A stretch of 64,000 nt of DNA, taken from the NCBI GenBank assembly GCA_038503035.1, contig JAVSML010024346.1, positions 62,001-126,000 of the forward strand. Direction: 5' to 3'. A model generated the notes under the pieces. The model did no database searches. It had not been told where the DNA came from and saw only the letters and a list, made by a program, of their open reading frames with translations. Source of the DNA: Crocodylus rhombifer (taxonomy: Eukaryota; Chordata; Crocodylia; Crocodylidae). This document shows positions 42,344-53,215 of the stretch, piece by piece. Position numbers and translations under genes: made by a program. Position 1 is the first letter of the stretch; every line of letters starts with the position of its first letter.

Positions 42344-43860
42344 CCCAGTGGGGCAGTCTCCTTCCTGGCCATGCCCGGGCAGCTGGACCCTGGCATGGTA
42401 CAGATGAGGGTACCTCTGATGACCACCAGCGGACAAGCACTCCCACCAGTGACCCCTCATCAGAGCCAGCTGTCCCCAGAAGCACCTCACTGGATCCCAG
42501 AGGTGTTAGGGGAAGACAACCTGGGGCGTATTTAAGAAGGAAACCAGCATCAAACCACCCTCTGGGTTCTTGGTTATACCCCAGGAGCGAAAGGCCGAGG
42601 CATAAAGGGATTAGCTGTCGTCTTCAGCATCGCGGTCTCCCGCGGCTAGTCACTGGGTTTGGGGCATGCCGATTTGTTGCAGATCCATGAGGGGGAAGGC
42701 AGCTGCCTGCATAAATTCGCTAAGAATTTCTTCTCGTAACAGGAGAGAAACCCACAAATAGTGAAATGTCAAAAGTACCTTGATTGGGAAAAAACAGCCT
42801 GCAGGAGCCCTGAGCTGCATCGAGTGGGGAATGGAGAGATGTGGGAACGCTGTTTCCCGGAAGGAGCAGCAGGAACCTTAGCTGACCCGGCTCCAGTGAC
42901 TTCAGGGGATGGTGGGGCCAAACCCCACTGAGTCGCACCAGCGGAAACAGAAACACTGGCGTGCTGGTTGTTATAGCCCTGACACTGAAACCTGCAGCCA
43001 GGGCTGAGCTGGGGAAGAGCTGTGGGGAATGCAGAGCTGCTGTATCCCTTGTAATTGTAGGGTTGCCAGCTGGGTTTGTTCTGATTTTTAAAATTAAATT
43101 GGTGGATTAATGAAAAGCATTTTGGAACCCCTGGTGTCTGCCCCGAACTCCGTCATACAGGGTGGCTGTGCCTGTGGGCTGATTGCTGGGTCGCGCTGTG
43201 AGTCCATCCGCTCCAACTGGGACGGCGGGCAGGGACTGGGCCAGGAAACCACATCTGCACTTGGTCGCTCCAGGGTCGAGGTTGGTGGCCTCGTTCTCAG
43301 GTCTAGCCCAGATTTGCACCTGGCTGATCCCAGGCCTGTTCAAATAGCCCTCCGAGGGGATTAGGATTGGGCCCTGAGAGCAGGATCGGTGTTCCTGGTG
43401 TTTGCGCCATCTCCTCAAAGCCACGTGCAGGCTGGAAATGCCCGGTCACGTTGCAGGCGCTGGTCCCGCTGGGGATCGAGACCGGCTGGGTTTGCTCCGT
43501 GAGGGACGGCGCTGAAGTGAACCGAGCTGGGCGGTCTTTGCTCTTCCCAAGGGAACAAGCCAGGTAGCTGCCGACTCCACGAGCCTGGCCTCTGCTTTTC
43601 TCTTCTCATCACCAAGGACTCCCGTCCTGCCTCCATTAAAGCCGGCATGATCCCTGCTGCCCGGCACTCCTAGCACAAACCGGCTGCGGGTCAGCGCAGC
43701 CCAGGACTTGGGTGCACATCACACGGGGCCTCCCTGCCTGTGGCCCCTGGCAGAGCGAGAGCTGAGCGGGGGCAGTGCTGCAGGGGAGAGATCCCTGCTA
43801 CATGCTGCAGGGGCATTGATGCCGCAGTGATGGGCACTGTCCAGGCCCCGTGGGTTAGAC
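42344..43860. other. unannotated stretch
   Basis: The segment at 42710-42790 (CATAAATTCGCTAAGAATTTC and neighbours) is AT-rich and non-repetitive by eye. No gene recognised. Confidence 0.45.
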
Positions 43861-44105
43861 CAGGGGTGGCCAGTCTGGCATGAGCAGGGAAGATCAGGAA
43901 AGGGACAGTGGTAGAGAGGTCAGGGAGCAGAAAGCAGAGTGGGTGATTGGGCAGGAAGCAGAAGGCAGGGCAGGAGATCAGACAGGGAGCAGAAGGCAGA
44001 GCAGGAGACGGAGCAGAGGAGGGGGATTAGAGTGGCCTTTGGGGAGGGTGTGGGGCTAAATTGTGGCAGGCCAGCCAAAACTGTGTGCCCTGCCTGTCTC
44101 CCCTG
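43861..44105 (-). mobile_element. hAT-like element with minisatellite, copy 2 (inverted)
   Basis: It begins CAGGGGTGGCCAGTCTGGCA and ends TGCCTGTCTCCCCTG, giving a CAGGGG TIR. The flanking octamers GGTTAGAC and GCCTAAAC match at 5 of 8. The interior (43880-44020) is the reverse complement of the 13430-13612 minisatellite, with GGGAGCAGAAGGCAGAGCAG units. The segment GGGCTAAATTGTGGCAGGCCA parallels, in reverse, the left end of copy 1. No transposase. Confidence 0.65.
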
Positions 44106-45041
44106 GCCTAAACCCAGTCTCGCAGGGGGGCTCCAGGCAGCTAGTCGGCTGCACCAGAGGGAATTAGGCTGTGGGGCGCAGTCTGCCCACCCTTGCTCCT
44201 CTTGCTGTGGCTGGCGCCAGCCCCCACTCATGCAGCGAGCCGAGCCGGCATCCCAGAGCACTGTTGCGGTGCTGCCTGCAGAGGCTGCTGCACTCCCGTG
44301 TGACTCAGCCTTGCAGCAAAAGCAGCCCCAGGCTGTGCTGCTCCTCCCTCCTGGGTGTCTCCCAAGCCCGGTGCCAGCTGGGCAGGGGGCCATGGCATCG
44401 GGCAGCCCCAAGAGAACTGGACAGGGCCTGTCCCCACTGCCGAGAGCCACCTCGGATGCTGCCTTCTCCTTTTGCAGAGCTCAGCAGCTGTCGCTGATGC
44501 CTCGGTCTCTTTATAGCCGTGTTGCCAAGTTAACTCCATCATGCAGCATCTGTCTGGCAGCCGGGCCGGGATTGTTGTTCTCAGTCGCAGACAGGCTGAG
44601 CGGGGCCAGGACCCTCGTGCCCGTGCAGCGAAGATAACCCTGACGCTGCCACTCGTTGCTTATGGGGAGTGGGACACTGCTGCTCCTCTGCTCGGGAGCC
44701 AGGGCAGGCTGCCTGCAAGGGAGAGGTGTCCACCCGTGCATTGCCCCAGCCATGGTCTGCAGCCTGGCAGCACCAGCTCGCAGTGCCCTGCATGGGGCTG
44801 AGAGGCCTGGCTTGTGTCAAATGAGGCACTGCTGGCTCCAAGGTCCAGCTGGCCCAGCATGAGTGCCCAGCTGATGGTGCTGGGTACTGTGGGTGGGCCC
44901 AATATGAAGGATAGAGCAGAAAATCTTGCATCTTGGTGCGCTCTTGCCCGCTTCTGGCAGGAGTGGCAATTGCTGTATTGTGTGTCCTGTGACAGTGTCC
45001 ATGGCCCCACACTGCCAGGAGCCAACCTGATCCTCTTGAAG
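44106..45041. other. unannotated stretch
   Basis: No gene or element recognised. Confidence 0.5.
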
Positions 45042-45091
45042 CAGTGGGGGGCAACTCTTTTGGCAGCCGTGCCACAAATTGGCCACCCCTG
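45042..45091. mobile_element. 50-bp miniature derivative of the hAT-like minisatellite family
   Basis: It starts CAGTGGGGGGCAACTCTTTT, which matches the left end of the 13357 element (CAGTCGGAGGCAATCTTTTA), and ends TTGGCCACCCCTG, which matches the terminus at 43861. Flanking octamers TCTTGAAG and TCCCAGAG agree at 4 of 8, all differences being transitions. It looks like an internally deleted copy, but the evidence is thin because it is so short. Confidence 0.4.
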
Positions 45092-45184
45092 TCCCAGAGC
45101 ATGATGTGAAGGCGTGATCTCCTGGAAGAGGAAGAAGGAGCTCTCTCCTTGGGTCCCCAGCGAGGTTCCCTGGGCCTGCCGCAC

Positions 45185-45245
45185 GATTTATTTCATAGAT
45201 TTCATAGACATTAGGGCTGGAAGGGACCTCGGGAGATCATCGAGA
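45185..45245 (-). mobile_element. CR1 3' tail, minus strand
   Basis: TTTCATAGATTTCATAGACA, TTAGGGCTGGAAGGGACCTC and GGGAGATCATCGA form the reverse complement of the CR1 3' terminus. Only the last 60 bases remain. Confidence 0.8.
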
Positions 45246-46334
45246 TCATTTAAGACATGAGGAGCGGCCAGCTCCATGGCCTGAGCTCAGGAGGCGGCGT
45301 TCGGCCCCTGCCTGCTGCTTTCCCCTGCTCCGAGCCTTGCAGCTGCTGCCAGAGGAAATTTCCTGGCCTTGGATGCAGCCTGACAAAAGAACTGCTGCTG
45401 CATGCAGTTGCTATAGAAACCAGCAAGCATCTCATTAGATGTAATTAATGAAGCAGGGGCTGGTGTGGAGGAGCTGGAGGAGCAGGCCCAGCGAAGGAAC
45501 CTCAGTCACAGCTGCCGGCCCGTGGGTGCAGTAGCCTGGGGCTGACTGGCACTTCCAGCCAGCGCCCCGGTGCCAGCCACACACGCTCCTTTTCTGCCCC
45601 GCTCGTGTCAATGGCGTGGGTCAAGGTGCCAGCAACAGGCAGCTCCGCGGTGGTGCTGCTGCTGGGGCTGGGGCTGGTTGTGGGTAACCAAGATGTCAGA
45701 GGCCAGGGGGTACCATGGCATCATAAACCCATCAAGAGGATACAGTGGGGGCAGCTCCTAATTCGTATGCAAAACGGTTTGGTTCAGATCCCCTCCGTTT
45801 CTTCCCAGCAGGGAAGTGACCAAGGTCCTTCACCAGCAGCAGTGTCACTGTGAGCATAGCCACGAGGTATCTGAAAGGTGCCTGTTAGCAAACCCGCCAC
45901 CCGCTGTCAGGAAGATACATTGGTAATTTTAATATCACTTTGGGCTGGAGACTTTGAATCCAACTCAGGAAGACCATCCTTGAAGGGGAAGAGCAGCTGT
46001 GCTCTTGGGTTGAGGCTGGGGTTTGTCGTCAGGAGCAGGAAGCGGAAGCAGGCGGCTTAGTCTCTTTGCCTGAGCATGGCACAGAGATGCCCAGCACTGA
46101 AAAGGGCTCAGAGGGAGGCCCGAGGGAGGGTGTACTGGGTCTAGAAGCTGCTCTCACTTCACTCCCTGCTGGGGGAGATGTGCCCTGGACTGTCCCAGCC
46201 GGAGCAGCCCTGCAGCACGGCACCAGATTTGCAGCGAGCAGGCAGGGCCGGTTCAGTGCTTAGCACAGAGACCCCAAGGTCTCCACTCAGCTCTGCCTCT
46301 GCCCTCCATGAGATGCCTGGAGGGCAGCTGTGAG
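45246..46334. other. unannotated stretch
   Basis: No gene or repeat recognised. Confidence 0.5.
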
Positions 46335-46590
46335 GCAGTCGGGACCCTGCTCATATTGGCTCTCTGTGCCTCAGTTTCCCCCTATGTGTAAAACAGAGGT
46401 GGTGATCCTCTCTGCCCCATGGACAAGAGGACAGGACAGCATCCAAGTGCTGAGGCGATGTGAGTTCAATCCCAGGCTCTGCCAGTGGATGGAAAACCTG
46501 GGGAGGTCCCTTCCCCTATTGTTGCCTCGGTTTGCCCATCTGTATAATGGGAATACACGTGCTGGCCCTTGAGGCACAGATGAGCCAAGG
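46335..46590 (+). mobile_element. two MIR-type SINE remnants in tandem
   Basis: A first core, CTGTGCCTCAGTTTCCCCCT, is at about 46363-46385. A second runs from GAGTTCAATCCCAGGCTCTG (46461) through CTCGGTTTGCCCATCTGTATAATGGG (about 46527-46552). Both are in the plus orientation, so this is either two insertions or one duplicated element. Confidence 0.7.
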
Positions 46591-47859
46591 GTTGCTGTTC
46601 TCACCCTCCGAGCTCCCCAGGCACTCCCTGCTGGTGTGAACAATAGCCCTGAGTGCTGCTCAGGCAGGTCTGAAGCCTGAACCTTACCCTGCAAAGCCCG
46701 TCTGCCACTCCTGACCTCAGCCAAGCCCCCCAAGTCCATCACTGCCCCGGCCACATGTTCCCACCAGCCCCAGGAAGATGCAGGCAGAGAAGGGAGGGGG
46801 TTGTTCTCCGCCTGGTACTCCCCCGCCTGTGGTCGTGCCTGCTGGGGGCAGCATGGCAGCTGGGCAGGTTGGGTTATGCTAGCCGCGGCGCAGCAGCCTG
46901 GGTCCCGCGGGAACCAGTGGAGGAGTTTGACCTATCGGGGCTCAGAAAGCCCCCATGGGGCTGCCTCATCCGCTTCTCCAGCCACCATGGATATCCCCTC
47001 CGGGGGGGTCAGAGCTACTGCTGCTTCCAGCGGGCCCCAGGGCAAGCGCCGTATGGGCTCAACGGGAGGATGCAGGCACCAACTCCTAGTCCCTACCCTA
47101 GCTGTGCCCCTGCTGCGCTCTGCAGGGTGGATTCCCCGGTAGCCGGGAGGGCGCCTGAGCGCTGGGGCACTTGGTAGGCTCGTTTCAGCCCAGACTACGT
47201 GTCGTCCGAGGGGACCCGGCTTGGTGTCGCTGGGCCTGCTGCTCTGCTCACAGTTAGTCCCCGCGGGTCTACAGCCGTTCCTTCCAAAGCCTATTTATTT
47301 CCTTTGCTCATTACCAACTCCACCTCGCTCCTTGTTAATTAAATACGGCTATTTCTAGCTCTTGCTCCTTTCCTGGACGCTTACCTAAGCTTTGCCTGCT
47401 GCGAGGCTGGGCACGGATCAGCCCTCGGGTTGCAGTCGAATTCCAGCGTGCATCTCTTCCCATCGAGGCTCTGTGCCACCTCTCGGGACACCTGAGCTCT
47501 GTTCGAGGCTCCTCCACAGACTCTCTACGTGACTTCAGGCAAAGCACAAAGGGCCTGGGGAACCGTGCGTTGGGTTGATGGTCTTCGGAGCAGACCACAA
47601 ACGTTGCCGTCACCAAGCCATTGAAGAGCTGCACATCCATCCGTGCTCCACCCAGCAGCTGAGATCAAGTGATGCCCTGGGAAGCCCCCAGCTGCTGAAG
47701 GGATCATGGCAGAGCCAGCAAAAAGCTCAGGAGAGTCTCCGTGTGCCTTCTGCCAGCTGCCAGATGGCAGCAAAAGCCTGCCTCTAGTGCAGCTGTGTGC
47801 AATGAAACCACATCTGGAAGAGGACTGGGTGCCCATTTACCTTCCAAACTGGTGTACAA
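46591..47859. other. unannotated stretch with an AT-rich non-coding patch
   Basis: The segment 47281-47360 contains CTATTTATTT, CTCATTACC and GTTAATTAAATA (HNF1/homeobox-like) in otherwise GC-rich sequence, and could be a conserved regulatory block. No gene was recognised. Confidence 0.4.
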
Positions 47860-48085
47860 GCCTGGGCCACGTTTTTATATTGACAGGGTTGTGCCAGTAA
47901 TGAGTGTGATTTGGGGATCAATATAGCCCCACTGGTACGATGCCCAGTGCAAGCACAGTTCTCCCAGTATAAGGGTGGGATCCATCCCAAAGTGGGTTTT
48001 ACCAGTATAGGGGGAAAGCTCATAGCATTATAAGCACACTTATACTCGTGTAAGTGCACCTGCCGTACACACTCCAGGATAATTG
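47860..48085. repeat. possible MITE with 'accagtataa' motifs
   Basis: CCCAGTATAAGGGTGGGATC, TTTTACCAGTATAGGG, TTATAAGCACACTTATACTC and GTGTAAGTGCACCTGCC resemble the ends of a family of short DNA elements in reptiles that I remember only loosely. TIRs were not delimited. Confidence 0.35.
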
Positions 48086-49400
48086 ACCCTTTGGTGTCAG
48101 CAGGGTCAGTTATCCATCACAGCCAGGCTTGATGTGGGATGTAGGTCTCATTGCTGCTTTGAAGATGTGATATTCCCCAGAGCTGTATAATGCACTCGCT
48201 GCTGCTTGTTCGGGGTCACTTAATGCACAGTAAATACGGCATTAATGAACATGTAGCTGCACCCGCTGTGGACAGTAGGGCCGGGTGGAGGCACTTGGCT
48301 CCATGCAGGATTGAGCTGGGAGGCTGCAGGGACACGTGTGCTGATGGTGCCCGATCCAGGATGCATTGTGTCTGACGCTGTGGCAAGACCTCTATCAGTC
48401 CTGTATCTCCCTGGGCAATGTTGCGTGTGGCACTGTGCCCTTACAGGGTACTCCTCTCCTCCAGGTCTCCACAGCCCTGGCTCCAGCAGTATCTTGAGAG
48501 TCTCCTAGGGTCCCTTGACTTGTCCCTGAGCAGAGATGGGCTTTTCCCGGCTGGCCAAGCATCCCAGCAGCTTCTGCCCCCCGCTCCCTGGGTGTTGGCG
48601 TTTCAGTGACCCACAGTGTTTATGGAGACCATTGCCTGTGCGTGGCTCTTGACCCCTCCAGTGACACAAAAGAGACTTCCAGGCCCCGACCCTCACAGTG
48701 TGGGCAGGCCCCTCCCTAGGGCTCGGGCATGTTTTAGCTCAAGCCAGGGAGGCCGCTGTTTAGACCCTGAAGTCACTCGTGGCTCATGGCCCATCCGGGG
48801 GCAGCTGGAAACAGCAGGCGCTGGGGGCTGTTGCCTTGCAGGCAGTCACGGGGCTTGTACAGATGTGGTATCTGCACACCCCGGTTGATGTGCACTGGTA
48901 AAGGCTTTGCACATCTGCCGTGAGGCATGCTTGCCTTTAAAAACGGGACCATCTTTGCTTCCGGTAGTGTCTGTGAGACCTGGGAATTTCGTGACAGCCC
49001 ACGCACGGTGTCGGGGGGCCACAGACCTTCTCACTGGCGCGGCTGAGGCCGGGGGGCTTGGACGAAGGGTCGGCTTGCCCCACTGCAGGGTTAAGCCTCC
49101 CCATGACTACTGTTGTAGGATGCTGTACGGTGCTTGCAGCCGTCAGCGCGTTGCTTCCCAGGGCACGTCATAGTGGGATGCCCCCAGCGCCTGTGGGGCA
49201 ACCGGGGCGGGCTCAGCCCCCTTCCCACAGCCCGCACGTGCCTGTACGTTTGGGTGCGTGCAGCGTGAGCACCAATTTGGTGCCCGTGGCCCTCTTCTCA
49301 CTGATCCTCCTGCCTGGCTCTGGCAGCGATTGCTTGCGTCTGCCGAGTGCCTCATAATAACAGCAGCAGAGCTACAGGCAGGCTGCACACCTGCTAGCAA
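48086..49400. other. unannotated stretch upstream of the CpG island
   Basis: No gene or repeat recognised. Confidence 0.5.
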
Positions 49401-49900
49401 AAAAGAGCGAGAACCAGCAGACTCGGACCGGGGGAGAGACGGACCGCCAGCCGGACGCAGGGACCTCGGTGGAGGTGCTCCCCCATCTCCTCCTCCCTGT
49501 CACTTCATTATATTTGGGGGCTTTAGCATCTCCCTTCCTCTTCCCCTTGCCCCCCCACCCCCCGATTTGTTTCTGGATTTCGCCGTGGTGGGACGGCCAG
49601 ACCCCGGGACCCGCATGCTGCAGATGGTGAGGACGCTGGCCCAGTTCACGATCGCATTGGAAGACATGCGAGAGATCGGGGACGGGGCCGACACCGCCGC
49701 CGGCGCCCCCTCCGGCATGGGGGGGGCGGCCGAGGAGGCACCGGAGAAAGGCATCGGCAGCCGGAGCAACCCCAACGGCGGCACTGCCGAGGTGACGAGG
49801 ACCGGGGCGGGCGGAGGGGGTGCGTCGCGGTCGATGGAGGGGGCGCGTTGGGGAAAAGTCACGGGCAGGGGCGTTAGGTGGGTTCTTGTTCCTGAGCGTG
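49400..49900 (+). promoter_or_regulatory. CpG island, candidate promoter
   Basis: There is dense CpG from about 49405 to 49880 in an otherwise CpG-poor window, with C-rich SP/KLF-type runs (CCCCCCCACCCCCC near 49550). It contains a plausible first coding exon, so a plus-strand promoter is the simplest reading. No single TATA box is convincing. TATATTT at 49510 is isolated. Confidence 0.6.
49615..49791 (+). CDS. candidate first coding exon in the CpG island, 59 codons, product unknown
   Basis: The ATG at 49615 (a second in-frame ATG lies at 49624) opens a frame of 59 codons to a GCCGAG|GTGACG splice donor at 49791/49792, phase 0. The peptide starts MLQMVRTLAQFTIALEDMRE, a segment with amphipathic-helix character. 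It then becomes Gly/Ala-rich and acidic, with GADTAAGAPSG and AAEEAPEKG, and ends NPNGGTAE. It is not repetitive, and its codons are CpG-rich like many vertebrate first exons. I do not recognise the family. Open frame continues past the donor but degrades into low-complexity sequence, which supports splicing. The next exon was not found and probably lies beyond the window. The donor is acceptable but not perfect. Confidence 0.5.
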
Positions 49901-51204
49901 TCAGGGTGCAGGCGTGTTGGACGGCTGTGGTATGCACACGTGTGCCATGTGCGTGTCTGTGGGTCTGCATCACGCGGTGGGGCTGCGCGGCACGTTGTCC
50001 TAGACCTCCGCGCAGCAGCTCAAGTCTCTCTGCCTCCCTGGCAGAGGTGTCATCCCCAGAGGTGCCCAAAGGAAGGCCACAGTCCTCTTGCAGCGTGGGC
50101 GGTCCCCAGGGGCCATGCTTTGGTTGGGGGCCCCGCGGTGCCCGCCGGTGGGATTCGGGACTCTGCTCCAGCCGGCAGAAGTAGAGAGGCTGCTTTGCAG
50201 ACGGCTTGTTCTCCCCGCCGGATGGGGAGGAAGGGTGCGATGAAGACGATGGCATGCGGGCCACAGCCTGCAAGAGAAAAGCCAGGGACCTCTGAGCTGG
50301 GCTGCTGGGGCCCCCATCCCGTGACGCCTTGCCCCAGGCCGATCCAGCCCCCTCCGTGGAGACCTGCTGGACTCCTTTCACGCGGGATGTCGGTGGCGCT
50401 GCGTGGAAAGCAGGCGCTTGGGGCCGAGGCTGTTTGTGCCTCCGTCTCATTGCTGCTAACAACGGGGGCAAGATGGCAGTTCTCCCTGCTAATGTTGTCG
50501 ATGCCAGGCATGGGGCTAGCCAGCCGCCCTTCCTGGGGGTTGAGAGGGAGAAGGATCTGCTTTTGGGGGGTCCCAGGATCCTCTTTCCCTCCATAGTCAG
50601 CCCACATGCAGCTTCAGGAGCCAGCGGGGAGGTGCTGGGGTCCAGGATAGAGGTCCCGGGGCCACGCTCGCTAAGGGCAGGGCCTCCGCAAGTCAAGGCA
50701 CATGCCTCTGGGTGTGGAGCATGCATCTCCTGAGTCCTTCCTCCCATATATTCGCCCCCTAGCAGGATGCAGGCCCCCCATACTGCAAGCTAGCTCTGCG
50801 ATTCTCTGTGGACATCCCCAACATCCTGCGCAGCCCCAGGCAGGCGCCGGGGTGTCAGCAATTCAGGACACGTGTCCAGGCGACATCAGCGTGTGGGGCG
50901 GGCGGCTCGGGGACCGTGGGAGCCTCTGCTCCAGCCCGGCTCTCTGTGCTCGGCCGCCCCGGATGCGTCTTAGCCGTGCGCGAGCACTCTTCCATGTTTT
51001 GCTGCTTTAATGATTTGGAGCATCGTTAACCCTTGCGGTCGCAGAGCAGGGCACTGCACTGAAGGCCATCTGCATCCCTGAGACGGCCGGTGTCCTCAAG
51101 GAGGTGGGGGTTGGACTGAGCCCGGGGGTAGGGTCATAGTGGTTCACGGAGGCGGGAGGGCATGAGCGTGTGTGTGTGTAACCCTCAGTTGACTTCTTCC
51201 CCCA
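49900..51204. other. unannotated stretch downstream of the candidate first exon
   Basis: No second exon was identified. (GT)n is present at about 51170-51178, and a CpG-rich patch at 50880-51000. Confidence 0.45.
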
Positions 51205-51300
51205 TGTCTGCCACAGACTCCATGCACGACCTTGGGCAAGTCACTTCCCTAGTCCCTGTACCTCAGTTTCTCCATCTGTCCAACCAGGACAATTTGGTGA
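51205..51300 (+). mobile_element. MIR/CORE-SINE remnant
   Basis: ACCTTGGGCAAGTCACTTCC, TACCTCAGTTTCTCCATCTG and ACAATTTGGTGATG are well matched to the MIR core. Confidence 0.75.
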
Positions 51301-52189
51301 TGTCTGGGAGGACCACTGCCCCGGCATTGACAAAAAGATCCCTGGAGCTGGCCCCGCTGGGAGCCAGCAGGAGTGTCTCACTGGCAGCTGCCCAGTGCCC
51401 CTCACTGGTGCCACGTGGCAGGTGGAGGTTTCACCTCGGTGCACACTCTCGCTCTGCATAGGGGCCGTGCAGTCATGGGGGCTTGTCGGGTGCACCCGGC
51501 AGGATAACACCGGGGACAGAGAGGAGGGCCTGAGCCCCGTTCAGAGCAGGGGCCAGCATGGAGCCCGGGCCGGCCTCGGCCCCCATGCGCACGTGGGCTC
51601 CTGAGGCAGCGCCCAGCCCCATCGATCGCGTTTCCCCATGACTCAGCCAGCCATGAGCTGCTCTGCAGCTGCCCACCCTCTGGTTGCTATTCTTGGTGCC
51701 GTGGTAGCCCCCACAGCCGCCGAGGGGCCAGGCTGTCCGGTGGTGTAACGCTGCAGAGCTGCCTGGGCTGGCGTGTCCCTGCAGGTGGGCTGGCTGGGCG
51801 TGGGGGGGGGGGAGCAAGGGGGCCGGGCACTTGCAGTGGGACTGTGCTGTCTCAGTGGGCATGCGTGAGACTCGTCTCCTCTGGGAGGGGATATTCCCTT
51901 GCAGGAATCAGGCCCTGCAGTGCCAGGTGCTGTACAAATGCAGCACCCCAAATGGCTCCTGCCCCAGTCTGCTTGCTGGCAGCTCTCAGATGGCTGGTTC
52001 CCTCCCGGCGGGGACAGAGGTGGGTCCCAGTGCTGAGAGAGGGCACAGCTCAAGCCTAGCAGCAGTCTGGGTGAGGGGGATGCTGGGGAAAGAGGCCAGG
52101 GCCTGCCACTCAGCAGCTCTGCGGCTGGTTTGGGGCAGGGAGAGAGCCTTTTGTGGGCACCGTCAGTGGGCATGAGGCTGTGAGGCCTT
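51301..52189. other. unannotated stretch
   Basis: No gene recognised. A G-run lies at about 51800-51812. Confidence 0.5.
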
Positions 52190-52330
52190 GCTGAGACTGC
52201 CTAGCAGCCTCGTACCCACAGGGAACTGAGCCTCTGGCAGGCTAGGCGATGTCCCCAGGGTCCCACAGGAAGGCAGTGGCAGAGCTAGCAGTTGAATTTG
52301 AGAGTCCCCCAATCCTCTCCCTCTGCCAGC
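52190..52330 (-). mobile_element. MIR remnant, minus strand
   Basis: AACTGAGCCTCTGGCAGGCT, GATGTCCCCAGGGTCCCACA and GGCAGAGCTAGCAGTTGAATTTGAG are the reverse complement of the MIR core and 5' region. Confidence 0.6.
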
Positions 52331-52584
52331 TGGGCAGCAAGGCTGCCTTTGAGCTGTCCAAAAGGACCAAGCAGGAGGATTTGGCCGTGGGCCCTTCACT
52401 TCACAAGGTGTTGGAGAGCAAACCTCCACCATACTGCAGGCCTGCGGCCCCTAGTCAGTGCAGGGCATGTACGCGTGCAGGTGAGACTGCAGGGGGAGGG
52501 GACATGGGCAGCTATCCCCTGCCGTGGGAAGATGCTGACAGGCTGCCTGGGGCAGATGAGAGAGCCCTGCCACGTCTGACCCAC

Positions 52585-52658
52585 GGCTTCAGGGCAGAGG
52601 TGCCACACTAATTGCAACCTGGCATACTGCCCTGGAGTGGCACCTCTGCCCCGAAGCC
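52585..52658. other. long hairpin with 22-base arms
   Basis: The arm GGCTTCAGGGCAGAGGTGCC(AC) at 52585-52606 pairs with GTGGCACCTCTGCCCCGAAG(CC) at 52637-52658. There is one non-Watson-Crick position in 22 and a 30-base loop. The size suits a microRNA precursor, but it could equally be a pair of inverted short repeats or the ends of a tiny TIR element. I do not recognise a known microRNA seed. Confidence 0.5.
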
Positions 52659-52754
52659 TGCCCCTCGGGCTAGGCTGGGTGCCCAGCGATGCCAATCGCC
52701 CTGAGCTTTGGGATGGGGGCATCAGTCCCACTTAGGGGGCAGCTGGATTCATTG

Positions 52755-53215
52755 AGTAGTAGAAAACGAGGTCTGGAAGAGACATCAGGAGGTCGCACCT
52801 AGTCCAACCCCTGCTCAAAGCAGGACCAGTCCCAACTACATCATCCCAGCCAAGGCTTTGTTTAGCCGGGTCTTCAAAACCTTCAAGGATGGAAATTGCA
52901 CCACCTCTCTGAGTAGCCTTTTCCAGTGTTACACTACCCTCCTTGGGAGAAAGTTCTTCCTAATGTCCAGCCTCAACTTCCCTTGCTGCAGCTTGCTCCT
53001 TGTCCTGTCATCTGCCCCCACTGAGACCAGTCCAGCTCTGTCCTCTTTGCAACCCCGCTGCAGGGAGTTGAAGGCTGCTATCAAATCCTCTCGGTCTTTT
53101 CTTCTGCAGACTCAATAAGCCCGGTTCCCTCAGCCTCTCCTGATACCCAGCTCCCAAACCGTTTTGATTGCCCTTTGCTGGACTCTCTCCAACTTGTCCA
53201 CAAGTTGGATTGGCC
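52755..53215 (-). mobile_element. CR1 3' end, minus strand, about 460 bp
   Basis: The plus strand reads as the reverse complement of a classic CR1 3' region: CATCAGGAGGTCGCACCTAG, TCCAACCCCTGCTCAAAGCA, AAGGATGGAAATTGCACCAC, GTTCTTCCTAATGTCCAGCC and CTTTGCTGGACTCTCTCCAA. The complement encodes the ORF2 C-terminus and 3' UTR. It is well preserved but 5'-truncated. Confidence 0.92.

Noticed and set aside
43939..44637. 232-codon open frame on the plus strand
   Set aside because: Its first part is the minisatellite of a hAT-like element read in antisense. The rest has no family.
49792..50184. Continuation of the 49615 frame beyond the splice donor
   Set aside because: The sequence turns into Gly/Arg-rich low complexity with no family resemblance. 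A splice donor at 49791/49792 is the simpler explanation.
49500..50747. 415-codon open frame on the minus strand across the CpG island
   Set aside because: It lies antisense to the candidate first exon, is Pro/Ser/Ala-rich in a CpG-dense region where stops are rare, and has no domain. This is the usual by-product of GC content.
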